The position numbers and the translations under genes were made by a program. From positions 186,001 to 250,000 of the forward strand of contig KN834811.1 of the NCBI GenBank assembly GCA_000827265.1: a stretch of DNA of 64,000 bases. Direction: 5' to 3'. Each line of letters begins with the position of its first letter. The stretch's first letter is position 1. Under the pieces are notes generated by a model. That model did not search any database and was not told the DNA's origin. It saw only the letters and a program-made list of their open reading frames with translations. The stretch is from Collybiopsis luxurians FD-317 M1. Lineage: Eukaryota; Basidiomycota; Agaricomycetes; Agaricales; Omphalotaceae. Positions 24,168 through 35,633 of the stretch are shown here, piece by piece.

Positions 24168-24548
24168 TCATACCCTGAATTTTGAACTCGGTGAGCTATG
24201 TAACCAAGTTGCAACGTTTGGTAAACTATCCATACAAGGTTTCTCACTGCTGAATATAGACATGCAGAACTCGGGTGTGATCAATATATCCGCTACCCTT
24301 GCCATTCGTGGTAAGTGCATCCTTGTCCCCATATACATCAATTGGCTTTCTGAAGTGGGTAACTGCACTGCTCTTGAGAAGATGGCTGACAATCTCGGCA
24401 TCATACTCGAACTGGATGACCTGAACCTGCTGTTCGTCACTCTCTTTATATGCATAATGCAAGCCGTCTGTCTCCTTCCCAAAAAGCACTGTTCCAGCCT
24501 ATCCAGTATTCCATCCAGCACTCGCTCGTGCAGCATTCTCTCCAGCAC
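24168..24548 (-). pseudogene. Unrecognised minus-strand coding relic
   Basis: Two overlapping minus frames share this stretch. The one reading YAYKESDEQQVQVIQFEYDA, followed by VTHFRKPIDVYGDKDALT (~24440-24250), has the composition of a real protein. It stops at 24244 and has no start or downstream continuation. I do not recognise the family; a decayed mobile-element protein is possible. Confidence 0.25.
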
Positions 24549-24885
24549 CCCTACCTGGCACTGCCTTCATTAACCAGGAAATCCCTAAACAAATTGCCGA
24601 GTCACTGCTTATTCAGGAAGCATAAGGCAGGAGAGTCCTCTGAAGTCACCCCGCCCAAATGTCCCCGGCTACTTTTGGATACAACTTTCATGTCCTCTGC
24701 TAAGGGGAAGAAAGCTATCCGTACCAAGGAGGTAATCAACCTCACAACCCATGGGTCCTCCTCAAAATACAATCACTTAACTATCAAAGCATTGCTCTCC
24801 AACTGCGAGTTCATGTACGCCGCAGCACGGACAAGGACCTTGAATCACCAGATAGGCGCGTCGCACAGGTCACGAGTAGCCGAGA

Positions 24886-24951
24886 GTGTGTAACGATCCA
24901 AACGATGGGTAGAGAGGTACGGCAACATGTGTATATATTTGGAAATATCCC
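24886..24951 (+). pseudogene. Scrap of a second NLR (linker region)
   Basis: ECVTIQTMGREVRQHVYIFG here parallels EYVAFQRMGKDIQQCVYIFG of the intact NLR at 19780-19845, with closely similar DNA (ATGGGTAGAGAGGTACGGCA against ATGGGTAAAGACATACAGCA). No NACHT or WD sequence flanks it. This is the only trace of a second NLR copy. Confidence 0.55.
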
Positions 24952-25725
24952 ACGTTCTATGCAGAGTATGTCTCGAAATTTCTGTACAGTTCGTTCTTGC
25001 TCCTTTTTCTTTCTACTCGTTGTACTGGTGTACATTCGTCGTCATCCTCCCTGTCGCGGACACTGTCCACTCCTCTCCCTCCCTAGTTTTTTGTGTACTT
25101 CAGTTTCACTTCCCTGGGCTCTCTTATTTTTTTCGGCTTTTTCTTGACAACGCCTCTCCGCCGTTTTCTCTTCTTTGTGCGCCGAAGTAATATAAACGGA
25201 CTTCAGGTCGGTTCTCACTGGCACCAACGTGGTTCGAACCTGAGCGATTAAGTAGTTCCGTCTCTGCTAGATGGAAACGGTATCCACAAGTGTCCAGATC
25301 CTCATGGGTTTCAACTCTGTCCGACAGGTAAGCGGCCCGACGTCAGCCAATGCCAATTCTCGTAAATTGCCACCCAAATTAAGTAGTATAAGAATTTCAT
25401 ACAAATAAAATTATAAAAATGAAAAGTTTCCCTCTACGGAAACTTCTTTTGAACCCCTTCTTTTGAACCTGTTTTCTGTAAGTCATAATTGAAAGAATAA
25501 AGCAACCCATGACGCCGGACAGGATACCATACTCTAATATCCGTAGCCAGTGTATACTGTAAGTCAAATGTGTCGCTGGACAGACAGATTGATACACGGC
25601 TCCGCCAGTCCCACGCGGGAATAACCCTGCTCGAACATGATATATTTTAGCCTTTCTCCAGTAACGGTCCCGCATCCTTTCCCTGCTGCGCCGGCGCCAG
25701 CACTATCCTGCTAAAGTCGCGTAGT
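24952..25725. other. Intergenic, nothing recognised
   Basis: Contains pyrimidine-rich stretches (~25000-25150). I see no gene, RNA or defined repeat. It should include the promoter of the DUF6533 gene at 25726. Confidence 0.3.
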
Positions 25726-27296
25726 ATGCGTGCCGTTAAAGTGTCCCAGTGGAACCCAGAAGATGCTCAAGTACAAATGTACGGATTGCTTAAAGGCTTG
25801 GAGTTGATCTCATCCTCTGTAGGAATTGGGAGCGCTACGTCTGGGTCATACAAATCGGTATGTCCGAAGCTCATTGATTCCTCTGCATCTTGAAGACCTC
25901 CGCAGTAATTCTCATCTACGATTGGCTCATCACATTGGACCGAGAAGTTGAGCTATTCTGGAGAAGAGATCGCAAGAGGCTTCCGGCAATACTCTTCTTT
26001 GTGAATCGATATCTGAGTCTTCTGGGGGCTGTCCCTATTTCTATCCTTTACTTCTGGCCTGAACCGGTTGTTACGCACAATGTGAGTCATTTGATCTTTT
26101 GAGGGCAGCGGATTAAAATTGTCTAGCCACAACTAGGGTAAGTAGAGACATCAACTCAAACTGATCAATTAGTCATTCCTGAACGCTATTACTTTGTCAG
26201 AGGTCGACATCTGACAGTCTATTTGGATATATTCTTGGTACTATTACAGGTCAATCTCACCGGTACGATGCGGCCATTTCGAGAACGTTACCTTTTGACA
26301 GTCCCTTCTCTTTCTCTCAGCCCTCTTCATACTCCGTGTAACAGCTTTATACGGGGGGAGTAGATGGATCAAGATGTTCCTCAGTGTCCTAGGTGTAGGG
26401 ATTATTGTGAACGGAGCGGTAAGTGACTCGCAATCGCATTGCACCACAGTAAATAAGCTTTCCCCAGGTACAGCTGGGGCTAGCAGATCGACTCCCTCTC
26501 ACTGAAGTTAAGCCAATATCAGTAGCAGATCAAATAGGCAATGTACCAGTCTTTTCGCGAGCTCAGTAGGTTTTTCAGTTCTTATAGCTACCTGAACATC
26601 CTTAACCCGAATTGATTTTCCCAGAGGAATGCGTGCGTTTCACGGCGTGTAAGCTTTGTAATACGAGTGACTGCTCACTGCTTATAGATTTTGTCTACCT
26701 TTGGGCCGGAGTATTTGTTTTCGACCTTTCTGTCTTCTCTTTGACCGTTTGGAAGACAGCTTCCACTTTCAGAAACAAGTCCACCCAATGTGGAATAGTC
26801 ACTACTATCATGCGGGACGGTAAGTGAACATCGTATGAAATTATTTCATTAAGTTTGCGATGCTCAATGCGCCAATTCGAAGGTCTCATGTATTTTGGAA
26901 TCATTACTCTCACGTCATTGGCAAATGTCCTCGTTGTTGCAGTAAGAAAAATTTCCATCCAACCCTCAGCGAGAATTTGAAAAGAAGCCTCTCCAATCTA
27001 CAGCTTGGATCAGTATGATCTCGACTCATTCAACTCAACTGTTCACGACTTATTTTTATGAAATCAGGACCTGCTAAGGGGGTTGCTAACTATTCTGACG
27101 GATAAGTAAGTTTAATTTCGTACTCTAACAATACGAAACACGTCCTGATTTCTGGGACAGTCTGTCCTGCGTCTTGATGTCGCGTATGATGTTCAACTTG
27201 CGAGAAGATAACTCTGACATAGAGGTTTCGCCAACAACAAATTTATCATCTGTTTGTGGTCCTATACTGTCAACAATAGACTACTCAGTCACCTAA
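25726..27296 (+). CDS. DUF6533-type seven-transmembrane protein (second copy)
   Basis: Spliced plus-strand gene for a fungal 7-TM protein of unknown function. Exon 1 (ATG 25726-25728) gives a short hydrophilic start. Exon 2 holds the DUF6533 hallmark VILIYDWLITLDREVELFWR, then FFVNRYLSLLG. Later exons give ALFILRVTALYGGSRWIKMF (~26320-26420), FDLSVFSLTVWKTASTFRNK (~26719) and YFGIITLTSLANVLVVA (~26890). The C-terminus LSCVLMSRMMFNLREDNSD is typical of the family and ends at TAA 27294-27296. The segment at ~26105-26250 is not fully resolved, so one or two exon borders are uncertain and a small break there cannot be excluded. Not adjacent to any obvious partner; it shares its family with the 10.4-12.2 kb gene. 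Confidence 0.7.
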
Positions 27297-27779
27297 GTGT
27301 ATTTGAATAATTACGCTTGTTACGCCTGCTCGTTACACCTGTTTTTGAATAGAGTAGCAAAGCTTTCGTGGGGGAAGGGCTTCTTGCGTGTATTGTAAGC
27401 TCTTATGCAGATTTTTACGACATAAATTGACGGTGTGGTGTAAGTGTGGTGAATATTTTCCAGACGCGGGTCTAAAACTGGCATTTGGACCATCATGAGA
27501 ACGATGCAAATTTTGGCTGCTTCACGTCGTTTGTAGATGGCTCAAAATCACATATATCAATAAAACAAAAAGCCGACAAATGGTTTCAATATCAGTAAGT
27601 TAGCGATTACCGTCGAAAGTCTCTGCAAACTACATCCATTGTCTGCGAGGCTATTATCAGGTTATTCCTCCGTTCGATTCTGACAGAAGGTCAACTTGGG
27701 GAATGAAAAGCTGTAATACCTCAGAAAGAATGCGTTTAGCCTAGAAAAATCTCAAAGAGACTGCAAACTGTCTAATGAG
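27297..27779. other. Intergenic, nothing recognised
   Basis: About 480 bp between the DUF6533 gene and the transporter relic. No coding signal was found. Confidence 0.3.
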
Positions 27780-28640
27780 TACAAGCCTAGTCTAACACAG
27801 CCATACTGGTTGACAAGCGGGTTGTCGTCCTATGTTACTTCTGGACAACGCTCGGAATGTTGATGTCTTTGTATGTGGTAATAGGGCTTTCCTGAGCTTT
27901 TTAACCTATCCCTGTCATCATTTTAACCCTCAGGCTGCATTCGAATGTTCTAGCACTCACTCACCCACCACCGCTATCGCTATCATCATCCTCTTCTTCA
28001 TGTTCACTGGGGTTGAAACGCGTTGTACAGCTTGTACCCCGTCGATATTTCGCCGCTCTCCATTCGAAGCAAAGAAATGAGATGGGCTAATGTTGTCAAC
28101 GCCCTTGTGCGAGCGCTGCCAAACCCTCTATATCTGGCAATCGAATGGAAGGCGAGGAGGATCAATAGCCAGCCAATGGCGTTGCTTCGACGGCGTAATA
28201 TATAGTATGTGAGATATGAAATACCCGAAACATGATCAGCGCGGCGGAGCGTAGATCCGTACCCTAGCACCTTGGGACATTGTACACATCTTTAGCCGCG
28301 ATTTAGATCCGTCTTATTCTGCAATTGCCGTTCTATGCGCGCAAGTTATTACCGTTTTCGATTGCTTTTTGAGCGTTGTACTATGCAGTGGTAAAACTTT
28401 CTCGTTTATATCTGTATAGAACGATGTCCCTCGGTTTGGTGTGGATGTTGTTTCTCGAAATGAGGTATGGCGTACTTGAATATCGATGATTCTTTCACTC
28501 CACAGAGGTGGTGCATTTGACTAAACCTAGTTCCATATCCGAGTAAATAGTATGAGCAACAGTGCGGAGGGCATAGAGTTCGTAGAGAAGAAGCGCTTGA
28601 CGCTTGCAGAGTCATTGAGTACAACTCATTGAATCCAATA
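27780..28640 (+). pseudogene. MFS sugar-transporter relic, copy B
   Basis: Scattered pieces match relic A at 15 kb in the same order: DKRVVVLCYFWTTLGMLM (out of frame), NALYSLYPVDISPLSIRSKE with MRWANVVNALV (~28020-28110), and a degraded YLYRTMSLGLV (~28410). Flanking 3' DNA is also shared (CCAATAGAATTGCGA; ATATGCAATGGA.GGCCAGTAAGG). Stops and indels break every frame. It is followed, in convergent orientation, by an intact DUF6699 gene, while copy A is followed by a DUF6699 relic. Confidence 0.6.
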
Positions 28641-29080
28641 GAATTGCGATAAGAAACCAGTTCAAATCGGAACCGAAACATACAAGATCATAGCCATAGG
28701 GACAGCATAATCTACATACTATCATAGCATACGGGAGGGACGTGAAATATCGTATTGTATCGTAAAAACAAATGCGAGACTAAGGTATATACAAATAAGA
28801 TGCGGGCACGACTAGCATACAATGTGGCAAAAAGTCCAAATGCAAGGTAATTGAAGACGATGAAAATGATGAGAGCGAAGAAAATATGCAATGGATGGCC
28901 AGTAAGGTTTTCGGTATTTGAATTACTTTTACAATGATATCATTATACTTATCGTCCGTCCGTTCGTCGAGCTAATAATAAAAAAGAAATAAAGCTTACG
29001 AAAGCGATAAGGGTATAGATGAATGGAATTGAAGGGAATTGAGTTCCGGGGCCATTTAGATAGCCACGCCAAGAATGGTG

Positions 29081-29773
29081 TCATGATAGGTGGAGAACCC
29101 AGACACCGGAGCTATGAGTCGACGTGGTCAGCCCCAAGAATCTAGTGTGGTTATTCAGAAAGTCCACCCGTCTGAGACCTTGCCTCTTCTCCGCTTCATA
29201 CGCATGACGGTCGCGAATACGTCTGTATCGCATCTCGTAGGCCATCCTGACTCTTTCGGCGTCCTTCTTTGACGGAATAGAGTGGTATTCCGACGACGAT
29301 ACGTTTTTCCGTAGGGAGTGATAGATTGTACTGAAGACATCGTTTACGGTGACGTATTGACCGTTGTACGACGCGTGAACGGAGATGGGCCAAGTGTGAT
29401 GGGGGATTTGGATCATCAGTGACGACACTGGGGGATAGACAGCTGGCTCGGAGAAGGAAGTTGTGGAGAGGCCGGAGTATTTAGACGTGATGGTGGATGT
29501 CGGTTGGCTCACATCGTAATTTATAGTAGGGTGATGCGAGTATGCGAGCAGGCTATGGACTCTGGTGGAGACGGGGTAAGATTGGGAGCGTTTGTGCTGC
29601 GGACGAGCCTGAGAGTGACCATAGTAAGATGAGGATGGCAAGGACGAAATGGAGGAGAGAGGAGTTCGAGGGCCAGACGAAGAAGGTACGGATGGAACTG
29701 AATAAGACAGAGAGGGAGCTGAAGCAGGATAGGCAGTCGATACACTAGCAAATCTGACGTGTTTTCCTGGCAT
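29081..29773 (-). CDS. DUF6699 protein (230 aa)
   Basis: Intronless gene of a basidiomycete family of unknown function. It starts MPGKHVRFASVSTAYP, followed by a serine/proline-rich low-complexity stretch (~20-75). The conserved C-terminal domain (~110-230) includes PPVSSLMIQIPHHTWPISVH, YVTVNDVFSTIYHSLRKNVS, YHSIPSKKDAERVRMAYEMR and RVDFLNNHTRFLGLT. KHVRF at residues 4-8 fits the RVxF protein-phosphatase-1 docking pattern (inference). A TATA box at 29880-29886 lies ~107 bp upstream in a GCGCTCGCTG..TATAAA context also found at the 47403 copy. No signal peptide or membrane segment. It is probably expressed and soluble. Confidence 0.75.
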   Translation of the reverse strand: MPGKHVRFASVSTAYPASAPSLSYSVPSVPSSSGPRTPLSSISSLPSSSYYGHSQARPQHKRSQSYPVSTRVHSLLAYSHHPTINYDVSQPTSTITSKYSGLSTTSFSEPAVYPPVSSLMIQIPHHTWPISVHASYNGQYVTVNDVFSTIYHSLRKNVSSSEYHSIPSKKDAERVRMAYEMRYRRIRDRHAYEAEKRQGLRRVDFLNNHTRFLGLTTSTHSSGVWVLHLS

Positions 29774-29879
29774 ATACGTGGTCGTTAAAGAAATAAAAAG
29801 TAGCTTTGGTTGAAAGCGACTGATTGGGGTCGTAAATTAACGGGGGGATTTGTTAGAGCTTTGAGCGAAACGCGAAATT

Positions 29880-29896
29880 ATTTATACAGCGAGCGC
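29880..29896 (-). promoter_or_regulatory. TATA box with upstream GCGCTCGCTG
   Basis: On the minus strand GCGCTCGCTG precedes TATAAAT. The paralogue at 47403 has the same motif (GCGCTCGCTGCGTATAAAA at 47285-47303) at a similar distance from its ATG, so this is a conserved core promoter. Confidence 0.55.
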
Positions 29897-32811
29897 GTTT
29901 AAATTATTAAAGCTAAGTTTGATGCGGTGCCCGGTTCTAGATTTTGTATTGACACAGCATCGGGGCTGAGATTATCGGACGTGCCAGATTCGGGACTACT
30001 CTGGCGGATCTGATTGGCTCGGCATAGGCGAAACCTTCCCACTTTACCCACCGTCTGCCATCTCAGAGAATCAACGACAAAAAAATTTTTCTTTGCTCTG
30101 CTCTTCGGGTTGTACAGACCTTGCTTGATGTATCCCAGTCCACAGCAATCTTGAGACAGACATTGCATATTCAGAAATGACAAGCACGAGCATAACCATC
30201 CAGAACCGCAGATGGATAAATTTCAATACATTCTAGCGAACGTTCGGAGCACTTGAAGGATACCGACACATGTCTCACTGTACAGCTCCGTTTTCCAGTT
30301 CTAGTTCTTTATACAAAAGTGGGCCACAAGAAGGGCAGAATCATCGAGATGGAGACGGAGAGATGAAAAGACAAATTACTCGATTTGATTCGTACGGTAG
30401 AAGCGCCACAATAGGTTTAACAGCAATCGCTTTTGTATTCGAATCCCGAGCGGAGCCCCTTAAGCGCCTATACAGCTTCGAGCGGGACCGCCTGGCGCTT
30501 GGGGCGGCGGCGTAATTCAACCCCCAGAAGGAGGCGTTCGGAAATGTCACGGTACATTGTTCTCGAAAGAAAGTCACCAGAACTCACCTTGTTATCGCTG
30601 AATTTAACCTATCTCTCCATAGTAATAGTCAAACCGCGTTCAACGCTCGTCTAAACATTGACTCTACACCTAACCTGTCACTTCATGGTTATAGGAAAGC
30701 CAACAACAACGTTCAAAGACCAGTGCCTCGAAGTAAAACAAATACCATACGTAGATACGTGGTCGCGTTCAACACTTCCATAATGGGTATCATGCATGTG
30801 AACGCGTATCCTAGACGTCGTTCCAAATATTCTACTTGTAGACCGGTAGATGTAAAATCTAATTATGTTCCTCACAGATCCTATGCACATACTGGATTGG
30901 ATGCGCAGGGTATCAACAATTAAAAAACGATCTCCTCCCTTCAAGCCTTCATGCCCCTGTGGACTCCCGAGTCACCAGAAAGTCCACCACCACCACATAC
31001 GTAGATGGCGCTATCACGAATGTGTCGAGATCCAATTGAAATAACAGGAATTTCAAAAGATGGTGAAAGATGAAAGATGGAGAGAGCCACTCTACACCGT
31101 GATACACGTGTATCGATGAACAGAGTTGAGTACACTTTGATGTTGGAGCAATAAGAAGTCACGAAAAGTCTTTGCAAATCCGCAGCTCAGGGATTAACCC
31201 GGCTAGTCAAGTTCCATAGGGGTTCAACAGCCGCCACCGTAGATCCTCGTAGATTCTGATTCTTGCATATTGCTCAGTGCCCACGACCGTGTCCGATGAC
31301 TTCATCGCAGACAAACGTGTCTGTGTACGGGGAAGCGTGGGCCTCGGTCATCTTCTCCCGTCGTCGTCGTTACTGCGCATGACTAGACCCAGTGTTAAGC
31401 ATTCTTCATACACTATTCTCCATTTGACGTGAATTAATTTCAATTGAGTATTGACACTGGTACAATTGCGCAAGCCTTTATGTAGGCCTTGGCCGCCGCG
31501 CCGCCGTTCTATAACATAAACCTATCTTGAGCCTTCTGGGAAGGAGTCGGACTTGTAAAGTAAGGAGTTGTTCCTTCTTTTTAGAATCTAAACTCGAAAA
31601 GGGAGAGGGAGAGCTACTTTTTGATTGGTCGCGCTTCGAAGCGCTGGCTCCTGGATTACGCAGGTGATGGTGATAGTGACTGAGAAGCTGTAGAACATGG
31701 TCCAACGTGCTACACTTGAAGTCAAGGGGCTCTAACAGAACGTGAAAAGTTGGACTCCAAAATGGGAGAGCCTTTTTCGCCAAGTAGCGCTGGAACTACA
31801 AAGTTTGAATGAGAAGCTGTAGAACGCTACACGTGTTTTCGTTTTCACGTTAGTTCCAACTGAGTTGCACTGCCGAGTTGAGTTGGCGACGGGGAGATCG
31901 CAGTCGTTAGCCTCAAGTGGGGGCGGGTAAGGTAAGCTTGCTTCTTCGCAGGCAAGTTACATGACTGGAACTAAGTATGTAAAGTAGCGGGAGAAGAGGG
32001 ACCTATTATCATATGGACTACTGCTATGTTGGCCTAGTAGTCGATTCATATCCGCTATACTTACGCAAAGCACAGTAGAGCAACTATCCTCGTGCGTAGT
32101 CACAAGTGGTCAGAAGTCGCATGGGGGCCTAGAGTATATTCCTATCTAAACATAAAGTTACAAATAATATTACACTACTTCGTTTTTTTTCTCTTGGTTA
32201 GTACCTATGTACCTACTTTACTTTGTGCTTTTCTGTGTTTTTACTGTTAGTAGTCTAGCGTGTGATACGTACACACGTACGTATGTAAGGATGAATGTAT
32301 GGATGTATGGGGAGCGTATATGTATATGTATAATTTGAATATTTGATACTTTCGTGAAATCAATGTCGTCACAGAACCCGGGGTCAAAGGAGGAGGAGTC
32401 GAGAACCCAGAAGAAAAGGAAATAATGATACTTGATAGATAGGAGAGCGAGAGCGATTAGACAGCGAATTGCGAAGATGCGGAGCGGGAAGAGATTTTCG
32501 GAAGCGAGAGGTGGGGATAGTCGAATTGATTGGTGGAGAATGGTGTTATGGAATGCAGAGGTAATGGAGACTAGAGTAGTGTAGATAAGACGGGACTTGA
32601 TGAACTTGTACCCGCACCCGAACCCGAACCCGAACACAGGGATGTGAGGTATGGGGACAAGCCAAGATTCGGGGGCATGATAACTCGAAAGGGAAATAAT
32701 GTGGCGGATGAACACAGGTCGATAACGGATTAATGTGACCTTAGATGCCCAGAGCTAGCGAATGTCGAATGAAATTGACAGATTGGAGCGACGGTAGGAG
32801 CGGAGTCCCGT
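29897..32811. other. Gene-poor intergenic region
   Basis: About 2.9 kb with several short frames on both strands (for example ~30341-30577 and 30678-30944 minus, 31478-31783 minus, 32218-32715 minus), none with recognisable domains. A donor-like AAG|GTGAGT on the minus strand at ~30590 hints at a possible unrecognised spliced gene. TGAGAAGCTGTAGAAC is repeated at ~31679 and ~31809. Confidence 0.3.
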
Positions 32812-33528
32812 TCATGACACATTGAGCTCCCAGACCATAGAGCCGCCACCGTTACGACTGGCCTTTGTCGCCGACAGCCCCAGGAACCGATTCCTGCCCA
32901 TCAAGAAATCCACCCTCTTCACACCTTTAGCCTGCTCCTCCTGACGCGCTTTGGCATCCGAAATACTCTCGCACCGCGAAAAGTAAGCTTCATTGACGTT
33001 GTTGACAATTTCCGGAGACGGAATAGCCTCGTATTCGACAGGATGGACGGTCGTGCGAAGACCGCGATAGAGAGCGTGCAAGACGTCGAGGATGGAAACG
33101 TAATTTCCTTTACGAGAGCTCCGCGTCATTGGGGCGATAGGGAATTCCCAACTGAGGTGCGGGCAGGTTATGGTCAACGAAGAGACAGGAGGGTTTGTGG
33201 CGGGTTCCGACAGGATGTCGGCCGAAAGGTATGAGCTGACGACGGATGGATGTGCGGACAGGTCGTATGTCAATGGAGGGAGCTGGTACGGGGAGAAGGC
33301 CAAGACGTAGTGAATACGCATGAAAGGCTCTAGGAGACTGGATGGTATAGGTCGTGGGCGGGTCGTAAGTTTCGAGACATGTTTTCGACGCTTCGAGTGT
33401 CTAGAACCCTGCGAAGAGTTCGAAACGGACGTGGCGGTTGAAGTAGTAAAGATGTATGGAGTAGAAGGTATAGGCGAATAAAGGGCATTAATGCTTGAGA
33501 ATCGTACGTGCTTCATGAGGGCGGGCAT
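32812..33528 (-). CDS. DUF6699 protein (238 aa)
   Basis: Intronless paralogue of the 29081 gene. Start is chosen at MPALMKHVRF (33528) rather than the upstream MLSSQ at 33561, because a TATAAA at ~33577-33584 would put transcription start downstream of 33561. A serine-rich N-terminal third is followed by the conserved domain: PPVSSLTITCPHLSWEFPI, YVSILDVLHALYRGLRTTV, YEAIPSPEIVNNVNEAYF and RVDFLMGRNRFLGLSATK. KHVRF is kept at residues 6-10. It diverges more than the 29081/47403 pair. The function of the family is unknown. Confidence 0.72.
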   Translation of the reverse strand: MPALMKHVRFSSINALYSPIPSTPYIFTTSTATSVSNSSQGSRHSKRRKHVSKLTTRPRPIPSSLLEPFMRIHYVLAFSPYQLPPLTYDLSAHPSVVSSYLSADILSEPATNPPVSSLTITCPHLSWEFPIAPMTRSSRKGNYVSILDVLHALYRGLRTTVHPVEYEAIPSPEIVNNVNEAYFSRCESISDAKARQEEQAKGVKRVDFLMGRNRFLGLSATKASRNGGGSMVWELNVS

Positions 33529-33584
33529 TATGGTTTGAGGAGGGGGTTGGGAGCTGAGCATGGAATGCGATACACCTTTATAAA

Positions 33585-35633
33585 GTCTACTGCGCCCAGG
33601 GCCTTAGGCAATTCATTGACGTGTGATGTGAGTTATTGATATGACCAGAAAAAGGTTGTACCCTATTGAGCCTCGTTACCACATCAACGTGATTGACCGT
33701 CGGAATATAAAGCAAGCCGACCGAATAAGGGATCACTTTATGTTTCCGGGACAACGTTCAGTGCAGAGACAATGTGCACTGCGCAGAGCATTAGCTATGT
33801 TATTCTGTTCTTTACAAAAGAAAATACATAGCAAACGCGGAATTGGTCCAAAAAGAGCCTTACCTTGTTGCCATCGAGCGAAACGTATCTTTGTTGTATT
33901 GGCACGATGATACGAACCTGGCTGCGATGATCTGTCGCTCGACGGTCAAAACTCAGCACCAAGATAAAAGATGTATTCTCTCACTGCAATGGTGAACATT
34001 CATCAGCGATATCTGTAAGGGCGGAATCAGTACGGATATGACAGGAACTGAGAGGCAGCTTGAGTACGTACTTGACCGGTGTTCGAGTTCACGGCCCAAT
34101 GAAGATTGAACACATATTTCCAGTTCCTAGCTGTCCCCTTAGCAGCTCTCTCAACTGTAAGATGGAATGCTATGAGCGGATGATGGTTGGGAAAGGGTTG
34201 GGGAGAACTGATGCTTACCGGGCTGGGCCAGTGCCGGTGCCGGGCGGGGAGACTGGACCGCCGGGCCGCCACGGCCTCGGACGAGACCAAAATTCTCCAA
34301 CCTGCTCTCAGTGTTGAACCACTAACGACTGTCGTTCAGCTATTCACAGTGTCCGACTTCTATGCCCAGTTTCTAAAGTTTTTGAAACCCCAAGCCGTAT
34401 AAATCGTGTGCGCTCTTGCAATACTTCCTTTTCAGCCAACAAGTTCACCGGTCCAAGGAACTTCTGATGTCCTGTTCGCCTCAGATGTATAGCGGGTGAA
34501 ATGAACCCAGAAGAAGACTTGGTGAGCTGTCATTGTCCCGCAGTACCATTCATCTTAATTACACTTTGCTAGTCGGAACTCTGCTTCCATTTTACCGCGT
34601 GTTCTCAAAAAGGCAGCCCACGCTCGCTCTAACATCGGTCGTGTACCGTAATGTGTGGGATCTGCTACTCAAGCTATTTTCTTTTTTACCTAGTCATTAT
34701 TGACCGCTCTAGCCATTAATGATGCCGTAAAAGCCTAACCATAGACCCTGCTCGGGAACATTCTAGCCTCTGCGGTCACATTTTCAGCTAGTAATTCCGT
34801 ATTTTGAGGTGAGTCTTGAATGTTTTTTTTTTTTTTCCTATCCTTCCTTCTTTTTTCCATTGGTCAACGTTGCTTCGGCCCACATGACGATTTTCAACCG
34901 AATGCGTTAGGAAGTGCCGTCTGAAGCGATACCTTCGCTTTGTCGATACTCGGTTCTCTGATTCCTTTCCTGTTCTCCTCTCTGCGCGTTTTTATAACAT
35001 ATCACCGATTCCATTTTTCTGCCAGTGTATCTCTCAGATGTGTCCATGGGGTCATTTAGTATTACACGTTGCATGGTGTATGACTCTTCTCTTCGATCTG
35101 TAGAATCGAATAAATGATCATTCCACTGGTCCAACTTTAACTTTCCGTGGTACTAATAATTCGTCCATGGTCGATGTTAACTACTGGACTATCAACTCCG
35201 CAGTCACGGATTGAATACCAAATGCAATGCCTCGTTCGGCACTGCCTGCCACCTGTAGACTAGATCCTTTCTCTGCTCTCCCGAATTCAGCTCACTGCAT
35301 GTCAATTCGATCATTCCGGTACTGGGAAAGTAGCCGGTAAATCACTGTGCTTCGAAGGTCTCCACTGCAATGATCGTTGAGGGGTAAAACACGAGTGTAT
35401 AATGGGCAGGGGTGAGTTGTATGTATATATCTATCATAGATGCATATACGCTAAAATCATGTCAGTGAGTTGGGAGCGAGGATCATAGAGAGATCATATA
35501 TAAGGCACTAACGATACAGGTACATATGGAATTATCCGGATGAGGAGGAGACAAGTATAGGTAAGTATGTAAGTTTTAGTGAATAATGATACTTGGAAAA
35601 AGAAGTGATCATGGAGCCAATCCCGACGAACGT
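33585..35633. other. Intergenic, no certain gene
   Basis: About 2 kb. On the minus strand, AARRSSLPARHRHWPSP (~34260-34215) and VERAAKGTARNWKYVFNLHW with AVNSNTGQ (~34155-34075) are separated by intron-like sequence and could be exons of an unknown small gene. A minus frame at 34907-35134 is similarly unassignable. Confidence 0.25.

Noticed and set aside
25215..25252. tRNA-like GGTTCGAACC
   Set aside because: The TTCGAA loop is flanked by only two pairing bases and no acceptor stem or anticodon arm can be drawn on either strand.
32218..32715. 165-aa minus-strand frame downstream of a DUF6699 gene
   Set aside because: Its composition is low-complexity (His/Ile/Tyr from TATG repeats), with no domain; it is probably 3' flanking sequence.
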